DNA of 64,000 nucleotides, from positions 34,846,563 to 34,910,562 of the forward strand of contig CM068586.1 of assembly GCA_035048485.1 (NCBI GenBank), in the 5' to 3' direction. The first letter of the stretch is position 1. Each line of letters begins with the position of its first letter. The notes beneath the pieces were generated by a model that saw only the letters and a list, made by a program, of their open reading frames with translations, ran no database searches and was not told the origin of the DNA. Shown piece after piece: positions 23,767 to 33,538 of the stretch. This DNA comes from Pteria penguin. Lineage: Eukaryota; Mollusca; Bivalvia; Pterioida; Pteriidae. A program made the position numbers and the translations under genes.

Positions 23767-24478
23767 CAAGAGTTAGGATAACTAACTTAACCCCCTTTAA
23801 TGGCATTTTAATTAACAGTTTTGCACAATATGGTTTTTGAATACTGTATCAATAAAAAGATCTTCTATGTGTTTGAATGTTTACCTTTGTATTCTCCCTT
23901 ACTGCTGCTCTAGCTTCTCTGGCTGACTCGGAAGCGGACTGTGGTTTGAACTTGTACGTAAATATTGTTGGTGGGAAGTTTTCATCATGAGGTTCGTCGC
24001 TGTGAAAGCCATCAATGAAATGGGCTGAACAAATCCTGGTACTATCATTTGGCATCCAATTTTCTCTATTTATTGACCTTACCCAGGCTAAACACTTTCT
24101 TTTGTTTTGGGGAAATCTATAAAACTTGATATTATCATTTTTTGCTTTTTTATTAGCTTTATTGCGGCACTTGTACACACAAAAAGACTTCACCATTTTT
24201 ACTGATTACACGCCGCTAAGCGACCCACCCGGAAGCAGTTACAGGGATGAAATGTTCTTTATCGTTTAGATTGTGGTGGATTTCTATTGCAATAACAATA
24301 CTTATCGTGAAGTTTTACCAAAAAAAAAAAAATTATATATATATATATTATTAAGACTATTATTAGTATTATACCGTCTACTGAATGTGACTTCGAGTCG
24401 CAATAACTCGACTTCTATCATCAAGATCATCATTATAGCATCAAAATGGATGTGATCGGTCGGCAGGGGGCGCTTAAT

Positions 24479-24690
24479 CCTGCATGATACCTGACATACT
24501 ATTCACAAAAGAAACAAGACCAATTCTTAGACTCAAGTCTAAGTTTAGGGGTAAGGAGCTATTCACAGAAAATCTTACGCTTAGACTTAAGTCTGAAATT
24601 GGTCGTAACTTTAAGACAAACAAAACCACTTTTAAGTCCAATATTCTCTACTTGTGACAAGGTATACTTCTTAACAAAACGGAGAGTGGA
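24479..24690. repeat. Short inverted-repeat (MITE-like) insertion in unit A
   Basis: GACCAATTCTTAGACTCAAG at about 24519 is inverted, with a few mismatches, at about 24581-24612 (CTTAGACTTAAGTC, then GAAATTGGTC). Each arm is itself a small palindrome of the AGACTTAAGTCT type. Unit C lacks this stretch. Confidence 0.55.
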
Positions 24691-25268
24691 AGGGGGCTGC
24701 TGCGTTATTAGCAATAGGAATCAACAATAAAAATATAAGTAGAGAAATGATTGCCGTGACTGAACACAAGTAGACTACATAAATATCTTGACTTCAATAA
24801 TCAGACTGTTAGATGAATTAAAACATATTTGGAGAAACCTACCAACAGGTCGAATGTCTTACCTTCATATATATATTTACATACTTTCAAACACTACCAC
24901 GCAGACACTCGAATCGCTTAACTTCCGCACAACAACACCCTCTATATGATAACATGTTTCCTGAAATAGAATACGGGGGGACTCCTAATAGATACATTAA
25001 GTTTATAGCTAGTACCTTGAAATTTTTTTTGTTGTAGACAAAATATTGTTTGTTAAGTTATGATATTGATAAAAATAAAAAATAAAGAAAATATAATAAA
25101 ATTATATATTAATTAAAGTAAAATTGTTGTATAATTTTATGATATCAACCACTTGCAAAAAAATTAAATATAAACTTAATTGTGTAATATATAATATAGT
25201 TTACCACATTTGGTTTCCTGAAATTATATATTTTATTAATATATTGCATGAAATGTTAATTTTGTACA

Positions 25269-25949
25269 CGTAATTAAATTGTAAAATAAATAAATGCAGT
25301 TTTTGTAAATAAATCAAAAGATTTAAAAAAAAAAACCTTTCTCTTTCTGAAACACAACTGTAAATAAACCGATTTACACGTTGTGATGGATTTGGCGGTA
25401 GTAATAATATTTGTGATACGCATGCGCATGTATGCGTTGCTGTAACAGATTGGAGTAAAAACCGATTTCATCTTTAGGCATTTATTACTATTACTTCTAT
25501 ATGTACATCATCCCGATTATGGACCAGGCGATGAAATGGCATACATATATTTATACACACTAGCTGTCTCAAATCTTGTATATGGAACTTGATATCTAAT
25601 TTCGTTTGTCCAATATTTTAATCCAACACAATATAAAAAATAAACACTTCTTTCCGTATGGTTACACCTTTCTTCACAATCAAATTCACTTAACCGAAAA
25701 ATAAAACCGGTCTTACAAGTCAAGTATCTATATTTAGAAAAATCACACGAACACTCTGTAAATATACGGAATGAATACAGATACGGAAACAGAAAAATAC
25801 ACTAGATAATTATTATAAATCAAAACAAATTTAAAAAATATATCATTATTCCAGTCATTGATTTAAAAAAAATATTTTCGAAAACTTTTTACAATTCAAG
25901 CAATTAAGCAAAATGTCCGTTTTTTTGTTTCATATGCTCATGATACAAA
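25269..25949. other. AT-rich stretch without a supported gene
   Basis: Homology to unit C stops at about 25268. I see no domain or repeat here. It may hold the 3' end, including an LTR, of the Ty3/gypsy remnant to its right, but no matching LTR pair was found. Confidence 0.4.
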
Positions 25950-27638
25950 AATAATTTAAAAAGATTTCCAAACATCTAAAATAGCAGACACAAATTCTTT
26001 CGGCTCTTCTCCTCTGTCTATTAGATCTTCTCAGAATTGTAGTTTCCTCCTTAACAGAACCATTACTACTAGATTGACCATCTTCTTCAGTATCTTTTAC
26101 TGAATTTGGCGATGTCTCTTCTTCATGACGTTCTTCATTTCCTTCATCTACGTCAGCATCAGATAGGATTTTACCACTGGATTGATTGATTGATTTTTGT
26201 TTAACGCCACACCACGAATATTTCACGTATATGGTGACGGCATCTGCCTGATGCGGGGCATACAAATTGTGACCTTTGCAACGGACCCACCCGAAGCAGT
26301 GAGGGATCTTTAACGTGCCATGCATACCACGACACGGGGCCTCGGTTTTTACTGTCCGAAAGACATGACACCGGCATGACCAGAGCGGGAATCAAACCCC
26401 GGCCTCCCGATCAGGAGTCCGACGCGATACCACTAGGCCACGCCGGCTAATTACCACTGGAAGTCGGTAACGGTACCTCATAGAACTCACGCATTTCATC
26501 CTCAGTATCTGTCTCATTTGGCTGATTGATGTCAATGTCCTTGGTCGATATTCCTAACTGCTTCTTATCCTTTGAAAATGGCGGTAATGTCCAATAGGCA
26601 GTAATACATTTCCCTTTCCCACTCTCTCGTTTCACTTAATACACGGGTACGGTCGGATCCCTGTGTTTGATGACAATGTATGGCTCTTCCTCTCAACGAT
26701 CTGCTATTTTATGGCGACCATCAAATGCCACAATCATTACTAATACCTGATCTCCTTCTTGTAGTTTGATATCTTTTACTTTTTTATCATAATACTCTTT
26801 TTGACGATCTCTGGCCTTGTTTGATGTCAGCAATTTCACTATTCAGCGTTTGAATGATCTCTTTCAATTCAGCTAATTCACTTTTAGTTGCTGTAACGTT
26901 ATTAATGCTCTCTAATGTTTCATATCTTTTCTTCTGCTCTTTCTCCTTAATCCATATCGCTCTCATTAGATCCTCGAATGGTAAATTCTTTTCATATCTA
27001 TGTCCTGTTGTATCTTTGAGAAATGGTTGAAGTCCTTCCCAGAAGATATCTCTTAACATTTGTTGGGATTCTACTTTAGGAATACTCGAAGTCATCATTA
27101 TTTTTGCCAATTGATCTTCAAGTCGACAACCCCATGTATTCACATCTTCATTGATATCTTGTTTAGCACTGTAAAACTTTGAAAGTAAAATTTGCATCTT
27201 ATCCATCGTTCCATAAATGCTCTCAAATTTTTCAAGAATGTCACCTACAGTTGCCTGTGAACCCAGTCTCATCACCATGCGTCCTGCTTCCCCACGAAGT
27301 GATCTACGGATTGAATGTTTTATAATTTCTTCAGGATATTGTTCACGCATTAAACACTCTACTTCATATTTCCAAAAGTCAAAGTTCACATCACTTTTCT
27401 TATCACCGGAAAAGTTAGGAAGTCTTGGATGTTCCTTATAAGTGTGTTGGGATTTTGCTCCTGGATAAATCGCACTGGCTGATGCAGGTGTTGATAATGT
27501 CCCCTTGGGTTCAGCTCCTTTACTGAATTCAAGCAGCCACTTTTGAAATTCACCAGTCGAAGAAGCGTTTGGTTTAACCCCCAATTCTTTAAAAGCTTCT
27601 AACATAACGTCAAGTTCTTCAGCAGTCATGTCAGCCAT
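25950..27638 (-). pseudogene. Ty3/gypsy remnant: gag joined to integrase C-terminus
   Basis: Minus strand. From an ATG at 27638 (MADMTAEELDVML) a gag-like capsid frame runs to about 26812, with FDFWKYEVECLM, LRGEAGRMVMRLG, FYSAKQDINEDVNTWGCRLE and a closing coiled coil. It then meets, out of frame, the C-terminal end of a Ty3-type integrase (KEYYDKKVKDIKLQEGDQVL), so protease, RT, RNase H and most of integrase have been deleted. The integrase tail carries two nonsense codons (near 26695 and 26638). It ends in an acidic region and the basic LRRSNRQRRRAER motif common at Ty3/gypsy polyprotein ends. A SINE (26181-26450) interrupts the tail. No LTRs were recognised. Confidence 0.7.
26181..26450 (-). 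mobile_element. tRNA-derived SINE with 10-bp target duplication
   Basis: The flanking direct repeat TTACCACTGG lies at 26171-26180 and 26451-26460. On the minus strand the head reads AGCCGGCGTGGCCTAGTGG (A box), followed by a B-box-like GGGGTTTGATTCCC. A conserved body ends in an AATC-repeat tail. Related copies lie at 36367-36638, 40729-40978 and 59974-60239. It interrupts the Ty3/gypsy tail. Confidence 0.9.
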
Positions 27639-27639
27639 T

Positions 27640-28214
27640 GTGATAATGTTTATAATACACAATATGTAAAAAAAAAAAAAATATAAATATTGAGCAAAAT
27701 GGAATATAAATCATGTATAGTAAATTATATATATAGACTTTGATAACTAACGATAATAATGGTAATGATGTTCAAAGTTATCAATCAAATCAAAATAAAC
27801 CATGTAACTAAGTCTATATATACGCCAATGTGTACATCAGTCACTGTTTGTAATGTTTATAAAACAAAGTGGAAATACCCAGTCTATAAATAGATATGCT
27901 GCTCAATGACCGGAACGATACGACAGACGAACAGACGTGCCACAACTGTTATATCAAAGTCTTAATCTTCAATCAAATACGACGAACTAATGTCTATGTT
28001 GACATTCACACAGTAAGAGTGTACAGAAAATGTTCTGATTTCAATAAGCGGTTAAAATGACAATGACAAATGCACTGAAATGTTCGAATAGACAGTGTAT
28101 CTATATCAGTACAGCAACTTCACAGCACTACAATTCTACTCACGGCAATGGAAAGTCAGTCAAGCGATACGCGTGTACAGGTAAGATCTGCCCAGGTATG
28201 CTGTTATCACTCAG
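27640..28214. other. No supported gene
   Basis: AT-rich sequence between the gag start and unit B. It could include the 5' LTR and leader of the Ty3/gypsy remnant, but no primer-binding site or LTR boundary is convincing. Confidence 0.35.
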
Positions 28215-28488
28215 GCGTAGCGTAATTTGTATTTTTTTCACTTATTTCAGTGTTTTGTATACAGTGTATAGCTGCTTTGATTTTTGCATCCAGACAAAGG
28301 AGCAGATCGCCTAAAAATTACATCTCTTCTACTAATTGCATAAAAATGCGCATTACAGTGCTTCAAAAATAACATGCTGACTCGTATCCGTATGTGCAAC
28401 ATTATCGCTCTCATCTACAATTATATATAATGGTAAACTGACAGGATAAAGGGATATTTAAAAAAAAACAACTATAGTTATTCAATTG

Positions 28489-28494
28489 TTTATT
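28489..28494 (-). terminator. Polyadenylation signal overlapping the stop of gene 2
   Basis: AATAAA on the minus strand. Its TAA is the stop codon of peptide gene 2, the result of a 37-bp deletion of the old stop region. Confidence 0.65.
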
Positions 28495-28690
28495 TCATAC
28501 ACTGACTTATACATCTGCTACATACTCTATGGCAGTCAAGCGAACAAGAAAACACTATCATGAATAGATTGCATCCTGAATTACAGTTCTCCATCTCATC
28601 ATGACTTACCTTTTTGCAATCATTTCCAGAAACGGTTGCCATGGCTACGTACAGTAAAACAAGAATGTAACAGATCATCACTGCATTCAT
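28490..28690 (-). CDS. Secreted eight-cysteine peptide, gene 2 (charge-split class, altered)
   Basis: The protein is 66 residues long, with a signal peptide at residues 1-22 (MNAVM to TVSG) and a mature part of the same length as its relatives plus two extra residues, MK. The second framework cysteine is serine, and a new cysteine appears four residues after C6 (pattern C-HRV-C-SR-C), so the total stays eight but the pairing cannot be canonical. Helix-like module 1 is acidic (HDEMEN). Compared with gene 4, 37 bp have been lost between two CACTGA repeats (plus strand), removing the original stop; translation now ends at the TAA inside the polyadenylation signal. The changed Cys codon region also forms a consensus donor, AAG|GTAAGT, at 28609/28610. 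It may be a decaying or a newly shaped paralogue. The start was chosen by alignment of signal peptides. Confidence 0.65.
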   Translation of the reverse strand: MNAVMICYILVLLYVAMATVSGNDCKKVSHDEMENCNSGCNLFMIVFSCSLDCHRVCSRCISQCMK

Positions 28691-29030
28691 TTTCCTGAAT
28701 TTTATTCCTGAAGTATAAATAGAACTATAAACAACGGGTGCTTTATTTGACAGCAGTGAATTCAATTTTTTTATATTTATCTTATCTTTTATTTTCTATT
28801 TATATATTTTTGGGTTTTGATTTTTAGTTTTTGTTTGGTTTTTGGCTTTTCATTATCACGACTTTGTCTTATGCATTGTGCGGAATTTCCATCAATGTAA
28901 GGAACTTTCCACCGCTCTTTCATTCTTGTTACCAAGAAACAACCTTTATCATTTTCCTTCAGAAAGGAAAGGCATCGACGAAATCAAAAGATGCAAGTAA
29001 ATTATTGTCAAAACAAATGTAAGCAGCTGA

Positions 29031-29100
<70 letters not shown>
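29031..29100. repeat. AAT microsatellite
   Basis: About 23 AAT/ATA units between the gene-2 upstream flank and a short duplicated ATATGTGATT phrase (29143 and 29228). Confidence 0.95.
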
Positions 29101-29104
<4 letters not shown>

Positions 29105-29353
29105 TAAAAAACGAGGAATTTATATAGAATAAAATTTGTAAATATGTGATTTACAGATCACACCGTTTCAAACAAATTTCAAAGACTAAAAAATTAGCAA
29201 TCGTTTGTAATAAAATTACTGTTGTAAATATGTGATTAAAGTTCACACCGTTTCAAACAAATTTCAAAGGCTAAATTACTAGCAATAATTTGAAATAAAG
29301 TTTCCGGACAGCCAAGTTCCCTGAAATATGTCTGTGAAACGAAACACCAAAAA

Positions 29354-31009
29354 TTGTGTAATAAGAGTCTCATAACGACAATAGAACTTCCTCAGTGACG
29401 TTGTTAGTCTAGCACATATATAACCCTTGTTGAGTAGCTTATTTGAAAGTCTCGCCTAGCCCTCAGAACAAGTCATTGTAATTTGAACATGCTCTAGAAT
29501 AACGTATTAACTGAAATATGAATACGGTGTATGCGGGCTATGATGGAATGTTGCTACTTATGAAGGAGACTTTGTGATAGCGAAATTGAAATCTTCACGT
29601 TTCTTATAGAATGAGGTGTTCAATTGACTATCAATGTCGAAAGACAACATAATATCTAAATACGAAGTAGAATTAATACTTTCTGTGGTCTCTTTGACCT
29701 CCAGTTCACTTGGATAAATTATGTTAAGGTAATCCGCGAATGAAGGTTTATTAATTGAAAGCAAGTCATCTATATATCTGTAAATGAAATTAAAGCCAAG
29801 AGCCAATTGGGTTTTTTTTTCTTTGCGAAAGCAAAGACTGAATGAATTCAGCTTCTTATGAGTGCAGGAATATTTCATCTAGAAGCGGGGGCACAGTTAC
29901 TACCCATTGGAATGCCGACAATTTGTTGAAAAACTTTTTCTCAAAACACCACAAAAATGTTATCCATAAAGAAATTCAACATCTGAATGTCATCTGTTTC
30001 AGTATATTTGTTTTTGGAATTAGAACTTTCCCTGAGAAAGTACGTTCTATTATGGCTTATACCTATATATTTGAATTTGCGGCTTCCGTTAGGGAATGCA
30101 TTTTGGATAATTTCCGCTAATCTGCCTTAAATTTCTGATGAGGGATCGTTGTGTAAAGTCGAAAAGTGAAAGGGCTTGATGAAGTGAATTTTAGTAAAAC
30201 TTTTTAATTTCAGATGTTCCAATAACTCTTGAATTTTTTTAGGATCCACATTTGATTAATTCCACTTCTGGAATACACTGTTTCGCAATACCTATGAAGG
30301 CCAGATTTAATTTCTGATATTTTTTTGAATAACATGGATACAGATTTTGTGAAAGACTTCGAGGAACCAGGGATAAAGCGTTGTTTTTAAGGATTTTTGT
30401 GCATTTTTGGAATGCAGTACAAATATGGAACTTCTAAATTTAATTCATTTGTGTCAATACCAAACGTATTGAGGACAGATTTATGATTTTCAAGTACTTC
30501 CGAAACCGAAAAGTTCGTTAGAGTATAAGTAGGGTTTCCTAAAGCTGCATTTAATCCTAATTCTTTCACTAGGCTGTCAAAGTAATATTTCTTACAAGTG
30601 AATGTATGATTATTAGAAGCTTTATCTGCTCGTGTAATGATATAATGTTCTTGGAAGAAGGTAAGTTCTCTGATAACATCAGGATCTTTGAAAATAGATT
30701 CGAATCTGGTATCTAATGAGTCTTTTCATTTTTAAATTTTTGATCTCGGCAGTACTGCAATAGATTTTATCCATTCCGAAATAATGTCGGCCTGTACTTC
30801 CTCTCTTTTTGCCCATCGAGTAGCATATTCTTTGCACGAGTTGATAATTTTTTCGAAATTTTGGCTCCATGTAAATGATCTGGGTTCTTTGTATTTTGGA
30901 CCTTTAAGAAAAAGTTCTGTGTTTTCAACATTATCAAGATCACCAGTAATGACATGGCGACAAGAGGATGGCATGCAGAGTTGCATAGATCAAGACACTG
31001 CAGAATCCC
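29354..31009 (-). pseudogene. Penelope-like retroelement copy, minus strand
   Basis: Minus strand, from right to left: CRHVITGDLD and GPKYKEPRSFTW (about 30970-30870), a basic WAKREEVQADIISEWIKS stretch, VPYLYCIPKMHKNP near 30400, then the RT with motif B damaged near 29900, motif C YIDD near 29770 and TSYLDIMLSFDI. Several frameshifts and stops split it. It is very similar to the copy at 22395-23766, and stops at about 29354 without the 3' tail seen there. Its 5' end meets a plus-strand LINE at about 31009; a likely missing 5' piece lies at 33041-33538. Confidence 0.75.
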
Positions 31010-32494
31010 TTCTTTGACATAAGCAAAGTTTTTGATCGTGTATGGCATAAGGGACATCTACATAATCTTAAATCTGTTGGTATAGCCGGGTCTCTCTTAA
31101 ACTGGGTCGATAATTATCTAAATGACAGAAAACAACGTGTTGTCATAAACGGTAACTTTTCCGATTGGTCCAAAATCAAACCTGGTGTCCCCCAAGGCTC
31201 AATGTTGGGTCCGCTGTTATTTTTAATATATATTAACGATATTATGGAAGACATTCAAAGTAATATTAGACTTTTCGCTGATGATACTTCGTTGTATATA
31301 TTAGTAGATGACCCTGCTGTGTCTGCATCCCAGCTTAACAGAGATTTAAAGAAAATTCATACATGGTCCCGTAAATGGTTCGTAGATTTCAATCCAAATA
31401 AAACTGAATCTTTAATTATATCACGTAAAAGACACCCACCCGCCCATCCTTTACTTTATATGAACGACAAAGCTATAAACAATGTTAACTCTCATAAACA
31501 TCTGGGGTTAACATTTAGCTCCAACGGTAGTTAAGATATGCATGTAAATTCCATAATCACTAAAGCATCGAAACGAATTTGCATCCTAAGAAAAATAAAA
31601 TTTCTAATCGACAGAAATTCAATCCAAAAATTATACTTCTCTTTTGTCCGTCCTATTCTTGAACATGCTGATGTTATATGGGATAGTTGCAACCAGTCTC
31701 TCAAAGATAGACTTGAACGCCTTCATATGGAGGCTGCTAGAATTGTCACTGGTACGACAAAACTGGCAAGTTTCTCCGCGTTACTTCGGGAGACTGGTTG
31801 GAACACTCTTCAAACACGTCGGAACAAACATAAACTAGCACTTTTCCATAAAATGTACCATAATTTAACTCCTACTTACTTGAACGGGATTGTCCCGCAT
31901 AGCGCCCATGAAGTACACGGCAGAAACACGCGAAATCAGTCTCACCTCATTGCTCCACATTGCAACACGTCGTCTTATCGTAATTCCTTTTTACCCTCTG
32001 TTATTTCCGCTTAGAAACGAACTACCTTTAGACATCCGAAATAATCCATCGAATTCCGCTGTCAAAAGGTACCTAAACAATAACCTGAAACCTACACCTC
32101 CCCATTATCCTATTGGTAACAGGAAAAGTCAAATATTGATTACGAACAGAATGTAGCTCACTCAACGCACATCTACACAAAAAGAATGCCATCGCAAGTC
32201 CTCTGTGTGTCTGTGGTGCAATTGAAAGTACTCGCCACTACCTCCTCGAATGCCCTCAGTATGATAAAGTACTCGCCACTACCTCCTCGAATGCCCTCAG
32301 TATGATAAAGTACTCGCCACTACCTCCTCGAATGCCCTCAGTATGATAATGTTCGATCCCGAACTATTAATCTACTACCAGATCGAACCATTGATACTTT
32401 ACTGTATGGAATCGACCTTGCTTCTTATAATGCTATCGAAACCACATTTAAAAATGTCCATGATTATCTGAAAAAGACTAAACGATTCTTATAA
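31010..32494 (+). pseudogene. LINE (Jockey/CR1-like) reverse transcriptase, 5'-truncated
   Basis: The frame opens within the RT domain (FFDISKVFDRVWHKGHL), then PGVPQGSMLGPLLFLIYIND, the catalytic FADD at 31274-31285 and HTWSRKWFVDFNPNKTE. A TAA at 31535-31537 stands where tryptophan is expected. The thumb follows without a shift to 32014, where a TAG plus one extra A breaks the frame. The C-terminal part continues in another frame (FPLRNELPLDIR) and ends with a CxC...HYLLECP zinc-knuckle-like motif and KRFL-stop at 32492-32494. A 41-bp triplication (32225-32347) shifts the frame again. The endonuclease and ORF1 are absent. The upstream junction is with a minus-strand Penelope-like copy. Confidence 0.8.
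32225..32347. repeat. 41-bp tandem triplication inside the LINE
   Basis: Three identical 41-bp units start at 32225, 32266 and 32307 (AAAGTACTCGCCACTACC and onward). Because 41 is not a multiple of three, the two extra copies shift the LINE frame right at its zinc-knuckle-like end. Confidence 0.95.
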
Positions 32495-33040
32495 GTCCAT
32501 CATCTTTACATCTGATATGCTGCAGCCCTTTGTCATAACCACTTATATTTATGTAATGTGTCGTCGCATCATTTTATATACGTCCCTTTCTAGTCTCGCA
32601 TCACTTTGTGACATCTTCACGTAGTAAAGCACGTCCTCTGATTTATCATTATATATTTATCAACTGCACAAGTGCTCAGGTACATAATTATCTATTTTGT
32701 GGATACTCTATGCAAACTTTTCCTCATTCAATTTCCCTTGATTTTCTTTCTATAACACCCCTTTCTACTTCTCTTACATTGTTTATTGTAATACTTGTAA
32801 ATGTGAAATAGCGGCTTCTTATTTAGCTCTACCAACAGAGAGATGAATTAATATAAGTATTTAATTACTTTTTTTCAAATCTCTGCATATATTGTGTGTA
32901 TATATACTAGCATTTGCTTTGAATGATTAGTATCATCATGAAAATAAAGTTTAAACTAATCCGTTTGTAATTATAAATTTTGGATGCAACTGATGGTGTG
33001 TAGCTATAGGAAATACATGGCGGATCTTTGTTTTTTTTTT
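32495..33040 (+). other. Presumed LINE 3' untranslated sequence; no gene
   Basis: Follows the LINE stop codon and starts with GTCCATCATCTTTACAT, a phrase that also ends the Penelope-like tails. No A-tail marks its end. A run of T at about 33028-33042 lies next to the following Penelope-like piece. Confidence 0.35.
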
Positions 33041-33538
33041 TTATAGATTCTCTAATACAGACTTATGAATTAAAATTTGACCAAAATTTAAATAATTAAT
33101 GCCTTTATTTACAAATTTAATTTTGATGAAAGGGCGCTTATATTTTTCCATAGATATAGCTGACTTGATGGCACGAAAAAGTCTTGCGGTCGTTAAATCC
33201 TTGATAATGCCATCTACTCTATAATCTGCTAAGTTTATATCAGTATATATACGTTGTCTGGGCGACACGTACAACTCTTGTAATTTTCTGAGTGAAATAG
33301 AATAAAGTTTTGTACGTATGTGATAAAGACGCAAAGGTTTATTTATAAATGGCAAAAGAGCATCAAGGGAAACATTAAGTATTTCAGGTTTATTGCTCAC
33401 ATTTATATTAGGTATTATGTTTATTATATTCATTATTATTAATATCATCATTATTATTTCATCCAAACCTCGGCTAAAGCCTTGTTTGATATTTGTTGAA
33501 CCATCCGTATCTCCACTGATTTTTTTTTCTATTTCCAA
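33041..33538 (-). pseudogene. Penelope-like 5' region, minus strand
   Basis: A 165-residue open frame. Its end (RPFIKIKFVNKGINYLNF, then ILIHKSV) resembles, from memory, the linker between the nuclease and RT of Naiad-type Penelope-like proteins. It lies in the right orientation and order to be the 5' part of the copy at 29354-31009, with the plus-strand LINE wedged between. The ATT-rich DNA at its N-terminal end encodes an unlikely Ile-rich segment, so the true frame probably starts further in. The identification is tentative. Confidence 0.4.

Larger units (their letters stand above)
19788..24196 (-). pseudogene. THAP-domain DDE transposase of the transposon, decayed
   Basis: Exon 1 (24196-23885) encodes a THAP zinc finger with an early C-x4-C pair, W near position 38, a WMPNDSTRICSAHF core and a PPTIF end. 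It closes at the donor AAAG|GTAAAC. Further minus-strand exons follow at about 22010-21893 (acidic linker) and 21395-21199 (coiled coil, KLEKENQKLKEELENK). At 20600-20430 is a helix-turn-helix part (MRMRLGLYIQDIANRFNVS), and at about 20330-19788 the DDE core: [25 protein letters not shown] and a late ERAIGIVKNFHLLEGTLP region, a DDE_Tnp_4 type fold by family knowledge. The core has several stops and frameshifts, so it is inactive. A Penelope-like copy and SINE-like pieces fill its introns. The start is the ATG opening the THAP domain, just inside the transposon edge. Confidence 0.75.
12018..24246. mobile_element. Large two-gene DNA transposon (ISL2EU-like), nested by retroelements
   Basis: Comparison with unit C gives an empty site near 45260, so the 12.2-kb segment is a net insertion. 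It holds two convergent, decayed genes: a SAP-like/SWIM/YqaJ gene on plus (12100-19383) and a THAP/DDE transposase on minus (19788-24196), with stops about 400 bp apart. Near each edge, just outside each start codon, is a related sequence of the form GCTTCYGGGTGGRTC (left near 12063, right near 24235 on the other strand), which suggests degraded terminal inverted repeats. From memory, a DDE transposase plus a YqaJ nuclease is typical of ISL2EU/IS4EU elements. Penelope-like copies (12515-12858, 13140-16245, 22395-23766) and SINE-like sequence are nested inside. Confidence 0.7.
3985..25268. repeat. Segmental duplication unit A (peptide gene 1)
   Basis: Long stretches align by eye with unit C (39380-46002): 4230-4760 with 39490-40020, 4760-5157 with 40390-41265, 6836-7190 with 41270-41640, 7955-8850 with 41675-42240, 9208-9690 with 42247-42740, 10740-12017 with 43910-45260, and 24247-25268 with 45260-46002. 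Parts also align with unit D. Unit A is longer because it carries insertions at 5158-6835, 8985-9205, 12018-24246 and 24479-24690. Together they identify the ancestral unit as roughly 6-7 kb with one peptide gene. Confidence 0.85.
28215..29353. repeat. Segmental duplication unit B (peptide gene 2), truncated
   Basis: It aligns closely with unit D at 55310-56480: the GTGTTTTGTATACA and GGAGCAGATCGCCTAA region, the peptide gene, its upstream flank and the CCTTCAGAAAGGAAAG region. The right side stops at 29353, where a Penelope-like element begins, so the conserved upstream exon-like block of units A, C and D is missing. Confidence 0.8.

Noticed and set aside
26201..26395. Frames repeated at 26.2, 36.3, 40.8 and 60.1 kb that look like a conserved protein
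   Set aside because: They are readings through copies of one tRNA-derived SINE, two of which have clear target duplications.
25500..28030. LTR pair for the Ty3/gypsy remnant
   Set aside because: I compared the left and right flanks by eye and found no convincing direct repeat or primer-binding site.
29031..29300. CRISPR-like spaced repeats
   Set aside because: Only an AAT microsatellite and a two-copy short duplication; no regular repeat-spacer pattern, and the genome is eukaryotic.
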